From positions 8,445-72,444 of the forward strand of contig CAZCZZ010000013.1 in NCBI GenBank assembly GCA_964503335.1: a stretch of DNA of 64,000 nucleotides, read 5' to 3'. Each line of letters begins with the position of its first letter. Positions within the stretch are counted from its first letter, which is position 1. This document shows positions 14,401-23,857 of the stretch, piece by piece. The notes below the pieces were generated by a model, which saw nothing but the letters and a program-made list of their open reading frames with translations, was not told the DNA's origin and did no database searches. This DNA comes from CAZCZZ01 sp964503335 (GTDB lineage Bacteria > Verrucomicrobiota > Kiritimatiellia > CAIVKH01). The position numbers and the translations under genes are program-made.

Positions 14401-16799
14401 GAGAGACCCATACCCAGCGTCGAATAGAGGACCGCCACACGGCCACCGCCGCCGCCCACTTCAAATGCGGCGCCGTTCGCACGGACGATTCCCGTGCCCT
14501 GCAGCGTTCCTACATCCAGCAGGATCGATCCGCCCGATCCGCTTCCCGAATTGAAGCCCGTTCCGTTGGTGCCATTCGCCGTCAGCACGCCGTTGACCGT
14601 CAGCGTCGACGCCGTGATCAGGATCCGGCCGCCACCGTCCCCACCAGGGGCAAAGTTGTCGCCCCGGCTGGATCCGCCCGATCCCAGCGCCACAGGATTC
14701 TTCACATCCCCGTACGTCGCATTCGGTGTTCCATCCGTCCGACCTCCCACGCCGCCATGGCTGCCGGCCGACCGCGCCGTCGAGCCCAGCCCGTTCGTCA
14801 GCGTCCGGCCCTGGTTATTCCCCGCGTTATCGCCCTGCCAGCCGCCCAGGTATCCGCGTGAATCCACGTTGATCGCACTGTTGCTCTCCACCGTGATCGT
14901 GTCCGCCGTGATATCCAATCCCGGCTCATACCCCACGTTGCTGTCGAAGTGCGTGATCACGCTGGTCTCGCTCACCGTCAACGTCCCGTTCACCGACAGC
15001 TTGTCCGACGTCGCCAGCCACGCGCCGCGTCGCAAGATCACGTTGTCGAACACGTACTTCGCCGCGTACACGTCGCCCGTGCTCGCCACCGTCAGCAGGT
15101 TCGAGCTCGCCGTCACGCTCACCGTGATCGTTGTTGCCGTGTTCGCCACGATCGTGAACGAAGCTCCGTTGTTCTCGTTCGGCACCAGCGTCGCCCCGAC
15201 CAGTCCGCCCGGCAGCAGCGCCACTTCCCCGTCCACCGTCAACTCGTTCGTCGTCAGCGCCACGCTGCGGCCCAGTCCAACCGGCGTCAGCGTGCTCGAC
15301 CACAGCGGAGCCGTGGCATTCGTATACGTCGCGTCGATGTACAGGTCCCCGATCCCCTGGCTGCTCGACTTCATCAGCACGCTGCCCGCGCTGCCGGCCT
15401 GCGACGTGCTCTTGCCGCCGGCTGCCGTGACGTTGCGCAATCCATTGAAGTCGTTCGTGCCGGACCCGATGAAGTTGTAGTCCACGCGGATGCGTCCGCC
15501 GCCGCCGCCCACCTCGAACGCGCCGCCGTTGGCCCGTACGCTGCCACTGCCTTCAAACAGCGCGGTCTGGATCCAGATCGATCCGCCGGCGCCACTGCCG
15601 CTCTGGAAGCCCGTACCGTCCTGTCCATCCGCCGTGATCGCACCATGCACCGTCACGCGGTTCGTCGCTACGATCGTGATGCGTCCGCCACCGTTGCCGC
15701 CGCTGAAGAAATTGTCACCGCGGCTGGAACCACCCGCGCCCAAATAGATCGGCGCATACGGTGTGCCATAGCCCAGATTGCTGCCCGGACCCGAATTGAC
15801 CGCACCCAGTCCGCCGTAGCTGCCGCCCGCCTTCGCCTGCGCACCCACCTGACCATTCAACGTCTCGCCGGGGCTCTGCGCATTCCCGTCGCGGAAACCG
15901 CCACGATAGCCTTTCGCGCTCGCGTTGATCGATGCGGTGCTATCGACGAAAACGCTGCCGGCGTTGATCCTGATACCATTCGTCTGAGTCACGGAGTGCG
16001 TGAGGATGCTTCCTGACAGGACTTGCAGGGATCCATTCACGCTGATCACGTCGTCGACAACGACCCGTGCGTTATTGCGGAGGATAATGTTGTCGAATGT
16101 CAGGCCCACGGGGATCGGCAGTCCGGAGAACGGACTCGAGACGCCCTGCCCATCCACGATCAACGTGCCGTTCGATTCGCCGAAACCGAGTAGGAACACG
16201 GTGCCGTTTCCGCCGTCGGCAGTCGTCGCGTCGCCGCCGATGGCCTGGATAAGGCCCGTATCCTTGGTATAGAGATCGATATAATGGACAGCCACGCGCC
16301 CGCCTCCACCGCCCACCTCACCCTGGCCGCCGTCGGCCGCGACAATTCCGTTGCCCGAAAGGGACCGGACGATCATATAGATGGAGCCGCCGGAGCCGCT
16401 GCCGGAGTTGAAACCTGATCCCGACAACCCGTTGGCGTTGATTTCACCGTCTGCCGCGACATTCAGCGCGTTGATGAAGATGCGCCCTCCGCCGTCGCCG
16501 CCGGGGAAGAAGTTGTCACCGCGGCTGGACCCGCCCGAGCCGAGGTCCAGCGGTGTCACAACGCTGCCATACAGCGGGTTCGGCGTGCCTGTGCCCACCC
16601 CGCCGAAGCCGCCATGACTTCCGCCCGATGTTGCCGTGGAGCCAAGGGCATTGTTCGTCGTGCGTCCTTGATTGGCCGCATTTCCGGGCTGCTGCCCACC
16701 CTGATAGCCGCGACCCAGCACGCTGATCGACGAATTGGAGTCGATGCTGATCGTCCACGCGGTGACGGCGAGATTCGCTTCGTTCGTCGTCGATGACTC
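11430..16799 (-). CDS. C-terminal 1789 residues of a giant glycine-rich repeat surface protein
   Basis: Six modules of roughly 200-300 residues, each alternating a strand-rich half (for example VTFDNITIRNQAKVLADAPIVVSGTLRV) with a Gly-rich half carrying GGSHGG/GGSYGG, GSGGSSRGDNF, GGGRI and VRANG..EVGGGGGRV. The pattern predicts a right-handed beta-helix-like fold, as in large adhesins. Two modules are encoded by 1.1-kb repeats that appear identical at DNA level. The C-terminal domain (LENLEIEGIGIDANGCPWIVWSGASTS ... RIFRVRKP) resembles terminal domains of exported PVC proteins; there is no PEP-CTERM or anchor. The 5' end is in the gap; frame and content suit continuation of the gene at 16900-20831, but this cannot be proven. 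Probably a cell-surface or matrix protein. Confidence 0.82.
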   Translation of the reverse strand, partial: ESSTTNEANLAVTAWTISIDSNSSISVLGRGYQGGQQPGNAANQGRTTNNALGSTATSGGSHGGFGGVGTGTPNPLYGSVVTPLDLGSGGSSRGDNFFPGGDGGGRIFINALNVAADGEINANGLSGSGFNSGSGSGGSIYMIVRSLSGNGIVAADGGQGEVGGGGGRVAVHYIDLYTKDTGLIQAIGGDATTADGGNGTVFLLGFGESNGTLIVDGQGVSSPFSGLPIPVGLTFDNIILRNNARVVVDDVISVNGSLQVLSGSILTHSVTQTNGIRINAGSVFVDSTASINASAKGYRGGFRDGNAQSPGETLNGQVGAQAKAGGSYGGLGAVNSGPGSNLGYGTPYAPIYLGAGGSSRGDNFFSGGNGGGRITIVATNRVTVHGAITADGQDGTGFQSGSGAGGSIWIQTALFEGSGSVRANGGAFEVGGGGGRIRVDYNFIGSGTNDFNGLRNVTAAGGKSTSQAGSAGSVLMKSSSQGIGDLYIDATYTNATAPLWSSTLTPVGLGRSVALTTNELTVDGEVALLPGGLVGATLVPNENNGASFTIVANTATTITVSVTASSNLLTVASTGDVYAAKYVFDNVILRRGAWLATSDKLSVNGTLTVSETSVITHFDSNVGYEPGLDITADTITVESNSAINVDSRGYLGGWQGDNAGNNQGRTLTNGLGSTARSAGSHGGVGGRTDGTPNATYGDVKNPVALGSGGSSRGDNFAPGGDGGGRILITASTLTVNGVLTANGTNGTGFNSGSGSGGSILLDVGTLQGTGIVRANGAAFEVGGGGGRVAVLYSTLGMGLSQIQALGGDASAADGGHGTVFLKTPSQVDGTLIIDGGNQSSPDDSVILPAGVTFDNITIRNQAKVLADAPIVVSGTLRVENSSKISHTRGLASGLVITAAVVEVDSTSRLDVSAKGYRGGFRDGNAQNPGETLNSQVGAQAKAGGSYGGLGAVNSGPGSNLVYGTPYAPVYLGAGGSSRGDNFSAGGNGGGRITIVATNRVTVHGAIAADGQEATSGFNAGSGAGGSIWIQTALFEGSGSVRANGGAFEVGGGGGRIRVDYNFIGSGTNDFNGLRNVTAAGGKSTSQAGSAGSVLMKSSSQGIGDLYIDATYTNATAPLWSSTLTPVGLGRSVALTTNELTVDGEVALLPGGLVGATLVPNENNGASFTIVANTATTITVSVTASSNLLTVASTGDVYAAKYVFDNVILRRGAWLATSDKLSVNGTLTVSETSVITHFDSNVGYEPGLDITADTITVESNSAINVDSRGYLGGWQGDNAGNNQGRTLTNGLGSTARSAGSHGGVGGRTDGTPNATYGDVKNPVALGSGGSSRGDNFAPGGDGGGRILITASTLTVNGVLTANGTNGTGFNSGSGSGGSILLDVGTLQGTGIVRANGAAFEVGGGGGRVAVLYSTLGMSESLLRATGGDGGVADGGHGTVYLKSSSQTNGNLIVDGYGFATASDSTQVPTNEVFDQVVFRNGARIQLRAPLVVLGGVQILSNSVVTHALSLEEGLTIQAQSMLIDTNSSIDVSSRGYRGGQRDGNGLNEGLTTNNTVGSGVRSGGSYGGLGGVNGGTPNPLYGTATNPVYLGSGGSSRSDNFSSGGNGGGRITLQISGALTLNGNILANGGPGGGFNAGGGSGGSVLIQAGNLSGSGLVRANGGGTEVGGGGGRVAIYHNVLSLPTNNVTASGGSGTSPGAVGTVYFGPLLPPPAPAPALENLEIEGIGIDANGCPWIVWSGASTSVVLEASSGLLDAHDWSNLCSPTMANGWTGTPAGLPDVRIFRVRKP
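12552..13679. repeat. Long direct repeat, copy 1
   Basis: About 1128 bp that appears identical to 14409-15536 (offset 1857 bp), ending where the copies diverge at a C/T difference. It encodes the segment from GMGxS.. (STLGM) back through the GLGRSVALTT and DSRGYLGG modules of the giant protein. Perfect conservation of synonymous sites implies a recent duplication or gene conversion. Confidence 0.88.
14409..15536. repeat. Long direct repeat, copy 2
   Basis: Partner of the repeat at 12552-13679 in the same orientation and reading frame, so one unit of 1857 bp (619 codons) can be gained or lost by recombination without a frameshift. Flanking module sequence is similar but clearly diverged. Confidence 0.88.
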
Positions 16800-16899
16800 N
16801 NNNNNNNNNNNNNNNNNNNNNNNNNNNNNNNNNNNNNNNNNNNNNNNNNNNNNNNNNNNNNNNNNNNNNNNNNNNNNNNNNNNNNNNNNNNNNNNNNNN
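16800..16899. other. Assembly gap (100 N)
   Basis: A placeholder of 100 N inside the giant repeat gene. The two edges share no obvious overlap. Repetitive coding sequence nearby probably caused the break, and further module copies may be missing. Confidence 0.99.
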
Positions 16900-19800
16900 G
16901 GAATCACGAATTGGAACGAGGATGTGACATTGAGCGTCGAGGGAATGTTCGTAAGCCCGGAGCCTGTCAGCGCACCCGTCAGTGTGTACCGGACACGGGT
17001 CACGCCCACCGTATCGCTCGCCGCGACGCTCACCGTCACCGTCGCGCCGGCATTGTACGGCGTTGCGTTTGAGGGCGATTGAATGGTCACGGACGGCGCC
17101 GTCAGGTCCGCAACGGTCAGGCTGATCGCCTGCGTGGTCGACGACTTGCCGCCGATGTCCACGGACCAGGCGTTCACCGCGATGCCGCCGCCGATCGTCG
17201 CAGCGCCCGGAATATTCAGGCTGAAGTTGCGAACCGTGTTGGCTGACGCGCCGAATGTTTGCTGATTCGACGAAGTCAACTCGCCGCTCGATGTCACCAC
17301 GACGCGCGTGATCCCGCCTGTCGGGTCGATGCCCTGCACATCGACGCCAACGAACTGGCCGCGCTCGACGAGTGTGCCGTTCGCCGGGCTGAGGATGACC
17401 GTGGACGGAGGAGGATTAAGATTCGAGTCCACGACGACCTGGACCTGCTTGGGCGCGAAACCACCAGCCGCGACCGACACCGTCGTCGTTCCGTCCCCGA
17501 TTGCCGTGACAAATCCACTCCCGCTCACTGTGGCAACCGCCGGGTCGGCGCTGCCGAAAGACACGCCCGAGAAGAGCGGCGTGCTTGTGCCGTTGCTGTA
17601 CTGGCCCGTGACCGAAAGCGTGGTCGTATCGCCCGCGAAGCGAAGCGTCGGATTCGCGATCGTCACCACGAAGTTCGTCATCACCACGATGTCCACGGTG
17701 ATCGGGGCCTGCACGCTGTTGGTCTTGAACGTCGCCGTCAGCGTCGCGACCCCGTTGCCCTGCGGGACCATGCGTCCGGCGCTGTTCACGGAAGCAACGC
17801 CGGGGTTGCCGGATGAATAGGACGACCGGACGGTGACGTTCGATGTGCCCCCACCCGCAAGCTGCGCCGTCACCGTGAAATCCTGGAATTCGTTGACAGC
17901 AGTGAACAGGCGCGACGGCGGGGAGATCACGAGATTCGTGACGACGGGAGCGACAGGCACGACCACCGTCGTCGTCGCGCTTCCGAACGGCGACAAATCG
18001 AGTTGAAACGCCGATATCTGCAAGGTGTCGCCGCCAAAGGCGCCGATCGCACCGCTGAAAAGTCCGGCGGCGTTGGCGCTGATCGACTGCACGTAGCCCT
18101 GCGACACATTCACGATCGTGATCTGCGCATTCGAAACGCTGGTTCCTTCGACGAGTGTCTCGCCGGTGTCCGGGTCCGACAGGCTTGTCACCAGCGGCGC
18201 GGCAGGCGCAGGTCCCGGCGGAGCAGCGACAACCGAGAAGCGAAGGCGCGACGTGGATGCGCCTGGACTATTGGATCTGCCGAGCTTGTTGCTCGCGAGG
18301 ATGATGACATCGTACTCACCGGTACTAAGATTCGCGGTGTCGATCGAGAATGGCTGCGTGCCCGTCGCAATCTGGTTCGTCAAGTCGTTCAGGAAGAACT
18401 GCACCGACTCGATGCCGGTCGGATCTTCCGCGCGACCGCTCACTGCAAAGACCGTGCCCGTCAAATACTTCGCACCCGGCACAGCGTTGTCAAAGCTCAC
18501 ATGAGGCTCGTTGATGTTCGTAATGACCGTGAACACGAAAACGTCGCTGCCGGTCTGGCTTAGGCCGTCTACCGCATACACCGTCACGGTGTGCGCACCG
18601 ATCGAGAGATCCAGGGTCCCCAAGGTCGTCTGGTAAGGCGGCACAAAGATCGACGCGAAGGTGTTGGTTCCGTCGAGTTCGTAATCCACCCGCTTCACGC
18701 CGCCGGACACCGACGACGGCGCGAGCGTGATCGCAATACCTTGCAGCGTAGCGTTGGTAGGATCCTCGGGCAGCACGATGACCGGCGGGTCGGCATTCGG
18801 CGCGAGAATGACCGCCATGGTGGCCTCGCCCACGTTGCCGGCCCGATCCGTCGCAACCGCCTTGAACAGATACATGTGACCGGGGTCGAGGCTGCCGGAG
18901 TCGACCGCGAAGCGCGCCGGGATGTCCGACCCCTGGAAGATCATCTTCTGGTCCACGAAGTCGTAGAGCCCCGTGACGGCGAGATCGCGGCGGTACAATT
19001 CGATGACAGCCGGACCACTGCCCTGATCTGCGACGTGAACGTTCATGTTCACGATTTGACCGGGCACGACATAGTTCGCATCGACAGGCGGCTCAACCAG
19101 CAAGCTGACCTGCGGTGGGTCGATATCGTTGTAGAGGCTGGTTGTGCGGAACGTACTCACCCACTCGTTGAAGATCGGGTTGCCCTGCTGGTCCGTGATG
19201 CCCTGCGTGACGTAGACCGTCAGTTCCTCGTTCTCGGGCATGAAGGTGCTCACCCCGTCGAAGTACTGCCACACGGCCACGGTCCGCCCGAAGACCGTGT
19301 CGAACCTGAGCACACCCGGCAGCACCGCATTGCTGGCCGAGAAGACATTAAACGTCCCACCCGTCCCCGTCGTGATCGTGTTGGTCAGCATCGCCTCACT
19401 GAAGAAGGCCACAACGGGCTGCTGCGGATTTACACCGATAGTGTTGTTCAGCGGAGCCACGTTGACCGAGGGAATGCCGTCCGCCACGCCGCGGTTCGGC
19501 GGGAATTGTCCGGTCAGGCAACCGCGCAGGCCCGCACTGACGCGCAGCGTGATGTTCTGGTCGGAAATGCCGAGGCAGGACGTGATGGGACCGGTCCGGA
19601 GAGGATGAATCTGGTACGACTGACTCACCTGCTCGCCCGGGTAGATATGGCCAAGGGACCTTGTGACGGGTCCGGGCGCGTTGCTGCAGCCGGTCGAGTT
19701 TCCGTTCGTGTCGACGCCGCACAGGACGAAGAGCGCATCAAACCCGAGGTCCAGGTCGAGGCTTGCGTAGAGCGCGGGCGTCTGCCCCGCGTTCGTGATC

Positions 19801-20831
19801 TTGATCACGAGTTCGTACGAACCTGCATTCGTGCTTATGAAATCCGGATGGATGACTTCGACGAGGAAGTTCGGCGGGCCTTTGACCTCGACAGTGGACT
19901 CCGCGCTGCCATTGAACGGAACCGCATTGGAGGCGTCGATACCGGGACCGATGATTGTGCCACCGAAATCGATCTTCACCCCGCGTATACCAATCTCATC
20001 GCCGCGGATGATGAACTCGCGCTCCTTCTGTCCGGGCACATCGCCGTCGCCGGGCAGGATTGAGTCAAAGCTGATGATGCCATCGGAGGGCAAGGTGTGG
20101 CTCAGTCCGCCGTCGGGGAAGGACATCAAGGCCGTCACGTCCTGCAACGTGAAGATGCCCGATGTGTTCATGAGGAGAAGCCGGACGCTGTAGAATTCCT
20201 TGAGGGTCTTGATGCGGCCTTCGATGACGATTACGCCCGGAATCTTCATCGGCTCCGGCTCACCGGGCAGAACGATGGACTGTTCGAACACGATCACCTC
20301 GGTGTCCTTCGGAGGGCTCGGCGGCTTGCCTCCGCCACCGGGATCATTCGGAAGTGGAATGATCTCGAAGCCCGTCGGCTCCGCAACTCCGCCTCCACCG
20401 ATTGGAATTTCGATTTCCACCGGATCGCCGCCGATCGTCAGCACGATGATGAACTGGGACACGTTGAAGTTCGAGGTGTCCTGAATATCGATGACGCCGG
20501 CATTGACGAGTTCCTCGATGCGTTGCGGTGGAAGGGGCTCGGTCCGGATGGAAGCGACCACGACGGACTGCAGCGAAAGCTGCGTGACCTTCAGGCGTGA
20601 GGAGACACGGTTCGTCCCGGCATCTGTCGCCGTCACCGTGATCTCGTTCAACGCATTCGCCGCGAGCGGCAACTGGACATCGAACGGCCCTCCCCCGTCG
20701 GGCAAGGTCTGCGTGGCCGAACCACCCGGCCCGGTCACCTGCACCGTGACGGCGCCATAGGAAGGTTGCCCCGCAAGCACTCCGAAAGCGAGCGCAGCGG
20801 CCAGGCCCAGGTATGGAAGACGAAGCTTCAA
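16900..20831 (-). CDS. N-terminal 1310 residues of a giant exported Ig-domain protein
   Basis: Signal peptide MKLRLPYLGLAAALAFGVLAGQPSYGA, then multiple beta-sandwich domains: an SbsA-like Ig domain (VAPLNNTIGVNPQQPVVAFFSEAM), repeated Bacterial Ig domains with TDRAGN and VTVYAVDG motifs, and BIG2-type segments (PGVASVNSAGRMVPQGNGVATLTATF, DPAVATVSGSGFVTAIGDGTTTV). A TTG start is chosen: it overlaps the upstream stop as TTGA and has AGGAGG 7 nt before it. The frame continues on the far side of the gap into Gly-rich modules, so one protein of about 3130 residues is likely. It is the last member of a four-gene operon. The role is probably surface adhesion or matrix. Confidence 0.85.
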
Positions 20832-23029
20832 GGCTCGTCCTCCTCTTCAAACCTCAGGCTGATGAACGTGTGACCGACCGTGGCGTTCGAGCCAGGATAA
20901 CGGCCGAGCGGGACGTCGGCAAAGACGCGGGTGCGTCCGCGATATTCCACAATGACATCGACAAGCTGCTCGATGGACCCGGGTTCGATCACATCCATCG
21001 CGTGGAAGTACCCAGTCTCGGGATCCGGCCCATCGAGCAGGATACTCCCCCGCTCGCCCACAGCCGTGACATGGGTATTGCCGACGAACGGGTTGATGTC
21101 CTGGAATCGGACCGTCAATCCAAGCCCGTATTGCCTGATCACGCCGCCGGGCAGCGCCACGATGATCGCGCGCTGGTCCGGTGACAGCTCGATATCCCCG
21201 GGCCGCGTGAGCCCGCTCACCAGCCTAATCGGTTTCGTGCTTCCAGGCGGCAGGTACCAGATCGTCCCATCGCCGGGCCCGCCCGTGGCTCCTTCGTCCG
21301 TGATGTACATCGCCCGGTGGTTGTCCACTGCGATACCGCGCGGCTCGAACGTGCTCGTCTTCGGTCCCACCAGCGTCAGGAACCTGTTGGACTCGGCGGA
21401 TGGGATGTCCTGGCGGAAGAGCACGAGGCCGGATGGGAGATTCCGGTCGTTGTCGACGATCCATCGCGTGAAGACGTTGTTATCGCCCGCGATGCCGCGC
21501 ACAACGTTGGTGATGGTGAGGACGACGTTTTCGTCGGCTTCCACAAGGGAATCGTCGACGACTTCGATGGGGACCAAGGCATTGGTTGCGCCGGCAGGGA
21601 TCGTAATGACAACCGATTCGACGGAGTAATCCACGTTGGAACCTGTCGCGTTGCCCGAGATCGCAAGTGTCACAACCATCGATGTGGTGGAAGCCTGGTC
21701 CAGCACGAGTTCCGCCGATGACGAGAAGCCTTCATCGTCATAGAACGCCTCATCCGCGAACTGCACGGTCGGCACAAAACCGTCGTCATCCTGGATCGTC
21801 ATGACGAACTGGGCATTGCTCCCCGCCCGGAGCGATTGTCCGTCCACAAGCCGGAAGATGGCGTCCTCGTCAAGCTCGCGCACGTTGTCGCTGATCACGC
21901 GGAATTCAGAGGTAACCGCCATGACGCCCGGTATGAAGGTGATCAAGCCGGAAGCCGGCACGAGGGGCTCCGTGTAGGCACCCGAGTTTGTAACCGGCGG
22001 ATTGCCCGGGATGGTCGGCGTGTAATCGGTCCCGGGCGTGGCAATACCATCCAGCGCATAGCGGACTGTGTTTGTGCGTTCGGAAGGTCCCGACAGGACC
22101 ACGATCACTTTTGTCGTGGATGTGGACGACTCGGAGACCGTGATGTCGGGACTGGTGATATCCGCCGACAGCTCGTCGTCGTCGACGATCGTGTACACAC
22201 CGTTGGAGGGCGATCCGATCGTTGCGTTGGTGACGGCTGTCAGCCTGTAGCGGATGCCCTCTTCATTCTCGTCGGTGCCGTCGTCCTCCACGTGTATGCG
22301 GATCTTATGGCTCACGCTTCCCGGGGGGATCACGACCGGCGCGGAGGGCATTGTGAAGTCCTGCGACACCGTGGCCGTCGAACCGGTGCCGAGCTCGATG
22401 AAGAACGACACCGGCTGCGTTGCCGGCGCCGAGAGGACGACTTTGACGTCAACATTCGTCCTGCCCTCCTCGCCCTGCATCGATGAATTCTGGAGGCGGA
22501 TCGTCGGTGAGACGACAGCGCGGGGATCGTTTGTAGCCACCACCGTCTGGTGCGAATTCGTCGCGACCGGCACCTCATTCGTCTTCTTATCACCATCGTT
22601 GTCGTACTCGTTGTCAAAGATGTTGAAGACGTGTTGCGTGACGACGCCGAACGTCAGGTTGGTCAGGTCCGACAACACGATGCGGAAGGATTCCGGCGCC
22701 TCGTAGATGTCGTCATCCACCACTTCAACGGCGATAAACCTGCTCGTCTGCGCGGGCTGGAACAGGAGGTTGGTGTTCCACGCGATGTAGTCGACGCAGG
22801 TGTCGTCGGTCTCGCCCCGCTGCGCCGTGATATCCTGGAAGGTGACCATGACACTGCACGCGGCGGTGGAGGGCGTGTCGATAAAGACCTTCAGGCCGAT
22901 CAGGCCGACCGATTCATCCCACCCGCTGGAGGCCTGGTTGAACGAGACGTTCTGCGACGTCGCCGCCCGGGGGCTCAGCAACGCCAGCAACAGGCTCAGC
23001 ATCCACAATCTATATACGCGAGTTTTCAA
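20828..23029 (-). CDS. Exported Calx-beta repeat protein with NHL-like C-terminal region
   Basis: 733 residues. Signal peptide MKTRVYRLWMLSLLLALLSPRAATSQ. At least four Calx-beta domains follow (about 27-500), with the hallmark acidic VVDDDIYEAPESFRIVLS, HVEDDGTDENEEGIRYRLT and EVVDDSLVEADENVVLTI Ca2+-binding loops. The C-terminal third (TFEPRGIAVDNHRAMYITDEG, TRPGDIELSPDQRAIIVALPGG) looks like beta-propeller/NHL blades. The start is TTG directly after the upstream TGA; the stop overlaps the TTG of the giant gene. It is probably a Ca2+-dependent surface or matrix protein acting with its operon neighbours. Confidence 0.85.
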   Translation of the reverse strand: MKTRVYRLWMLSLLLALLSPRAATSQNVSFNQASSGWDESVGLIGLKVFIDTPSTAACSVMVTFQDITAQRGETDDTCVDYIAWNTNLLFQPAQTSRFIAVEVVDDDIYEAPESFRIVLSDLTNLTFGVVTQHVFNIFDNEYDNDGDKKTNEVPVATNSHQTVVATNDPRAVVSPTIRLQNSSMQGEEGRTNVDVKVVLSAPATQPVSFFIELGTGSTATVSQDFTMPSAPVVIPPGSVSHKIRIHVEDDGTDENEEGIRYRLTAVTNATIGSPSNGVYTIVDDDELSADITSPDITVSESSTSTTKVIVVLSGPSERTNTVRYALDGIATPGTDYTPTIPGNPPVTNSGAYTEPLVPASGLITFIPGVMAVTSEFRVISDNVRELDEDAIFRLVDGQSLRAGSNAQFVMTIQDDDGFVPTVQFADEAFYDDEGFSSSAELVLDQASTTSMVVTLAISGNATGSNVDYSVESVVITIPAGATNALVPIEVVDDSLVEADENVVLTITNVVRGIAGDNNVFTRWIVDNDRNLPSGLVLFRQDIPSAESNRFLTLVGPKTSTFEPRGIAVDNHRAMYITDEGATGGPGDGTIWYLPPGSTKPIRLVSGLTRPGDIELSPDQRAIIVALPGGVIRQYGLGLTVRFQDINPFVGNTHVTAVGERGSILLDGPDPETGYFHAMDVIEPGSIEQLVDVIVEYRGRTRVFADVPLGRYPGSNATVGHTFISLRFEEEDEP

Positions 23030-23857
23030 TCAAGGTCCCGATGCGCAATTCGTCTCAACAATCGTGAAATCCTCCACCGTCGATTCCGGCGTGTTGTCCG
23101 AGATCGCCGTGGCAATGAACGTCGCGGCAAGGTCCTGGTCCGGGAATGTCAGGAAGAACGTCTTGGTCATCTTCTGTGTTGGACCCAGGGAACCCATCTC
23201 CGCAAGCAACCCGTCGCCATCCTGCCGCTCCGGAGAAAAGTTGATCACCACGTTGCTCGCCGTGGTGTCGCCGACATTGCGGACCTCCACGCGAATCGCC
23301 ACCGTTTCGCCTGCGGGTATGCTGTCGGGCACATCCATGTCCACATCCAGGTAAGGCGGCACGGCGCCGGCAAGCAGATTGGTCATCAAGGGGGGTAACA
23401 ACCGCGCAAGTTCACTGTCCGCATGCTGACTGAGCTCCCAGATCTGGAGGGAAATATCGGCAAACTGGTTCGATCCGAAATCGAGCCAGCTCATCGTACT
23501 GCGCAACGCCTCGCCACGCGCATCGTTCGCGCGTTCTGCGATACCCCGCATGCGTATGTAGTCGGAGAAATCGAAACCGTCCGGCGTCTCGTTCAGCTTC
23601 AGCGCGGCGTTCACGCGCAAACCTGCGACGCGGATGGGATCACTCATCGCGTTGTGCAACGGACAGAGCTGGAAGAGGATATCCTGGACCGTATTGGTGT
23701 CGTAGGCGGCAAGGGCCGACACGAGGTCCACCGCCTGTGTCTGGAACGTATGGAACTCGGGAATGCCAGGCAACGACAGGTCCTGGGCGCGGCAGGGGCG
23801 CAACCCCGACATCGTCGCGACAAGCGCCAGAAACAGGATGACCATTCCCTTTTTCAT
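23030..23857 (-). CDS. Exported protein with CARDB-like C-terminal domain
   Basis: 275 residues. The ATG overlaps the previous stop by one base (TGATG) and gives signal peptide MKKGMVILFLALVATMSGLRPCRAQ. The middle is helical (about 30-165; AYDTNTVQDILFQLCPLHNAM, EALRSTMSWLDFGSNQFADIS). A C-terminal beta-sandwich follows (PPYLDVDMDVPDSIPAGETVAIRVEVRNVGDTTASNVVI), like CARDB domains that mediate adhesion. The nearest neighbours are the giant proteins on both sides. The specific function is unknown. Confidence 0.8.
   Translation of the reverse strand: MKKGMVILFLALVATMSGLRPCRAQDLSLPGIPEFHTFQTQAVDLVSALAAYDTNTVQDILFQLCPLHNAMSDPIRVAGLRVNAALKLNETPDGFDFSDYIRMRGIAERANDARGEALRSTMSWLDFGSNQFADISLQIWELSQHADSELARLLPPLMTNLLAGAVPPYLDVDMDVPDSIPAGETVAIRVEVRNVGDTTASNVVINFSPERQDGDGLLAEMGSLGPTQKMTKTFFLTFPDQDLAATFIATAISDNTPESTVEDFTIVETNCASGP

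Noticed and set aside
12552..15536. CRISPR-like or mobile element explanation for the long repeats
   Set aside because: The repeats are 1.1 kb, lie wholly inside one coding frame, have no inverted ends or transposase, and encode the same protein modules.
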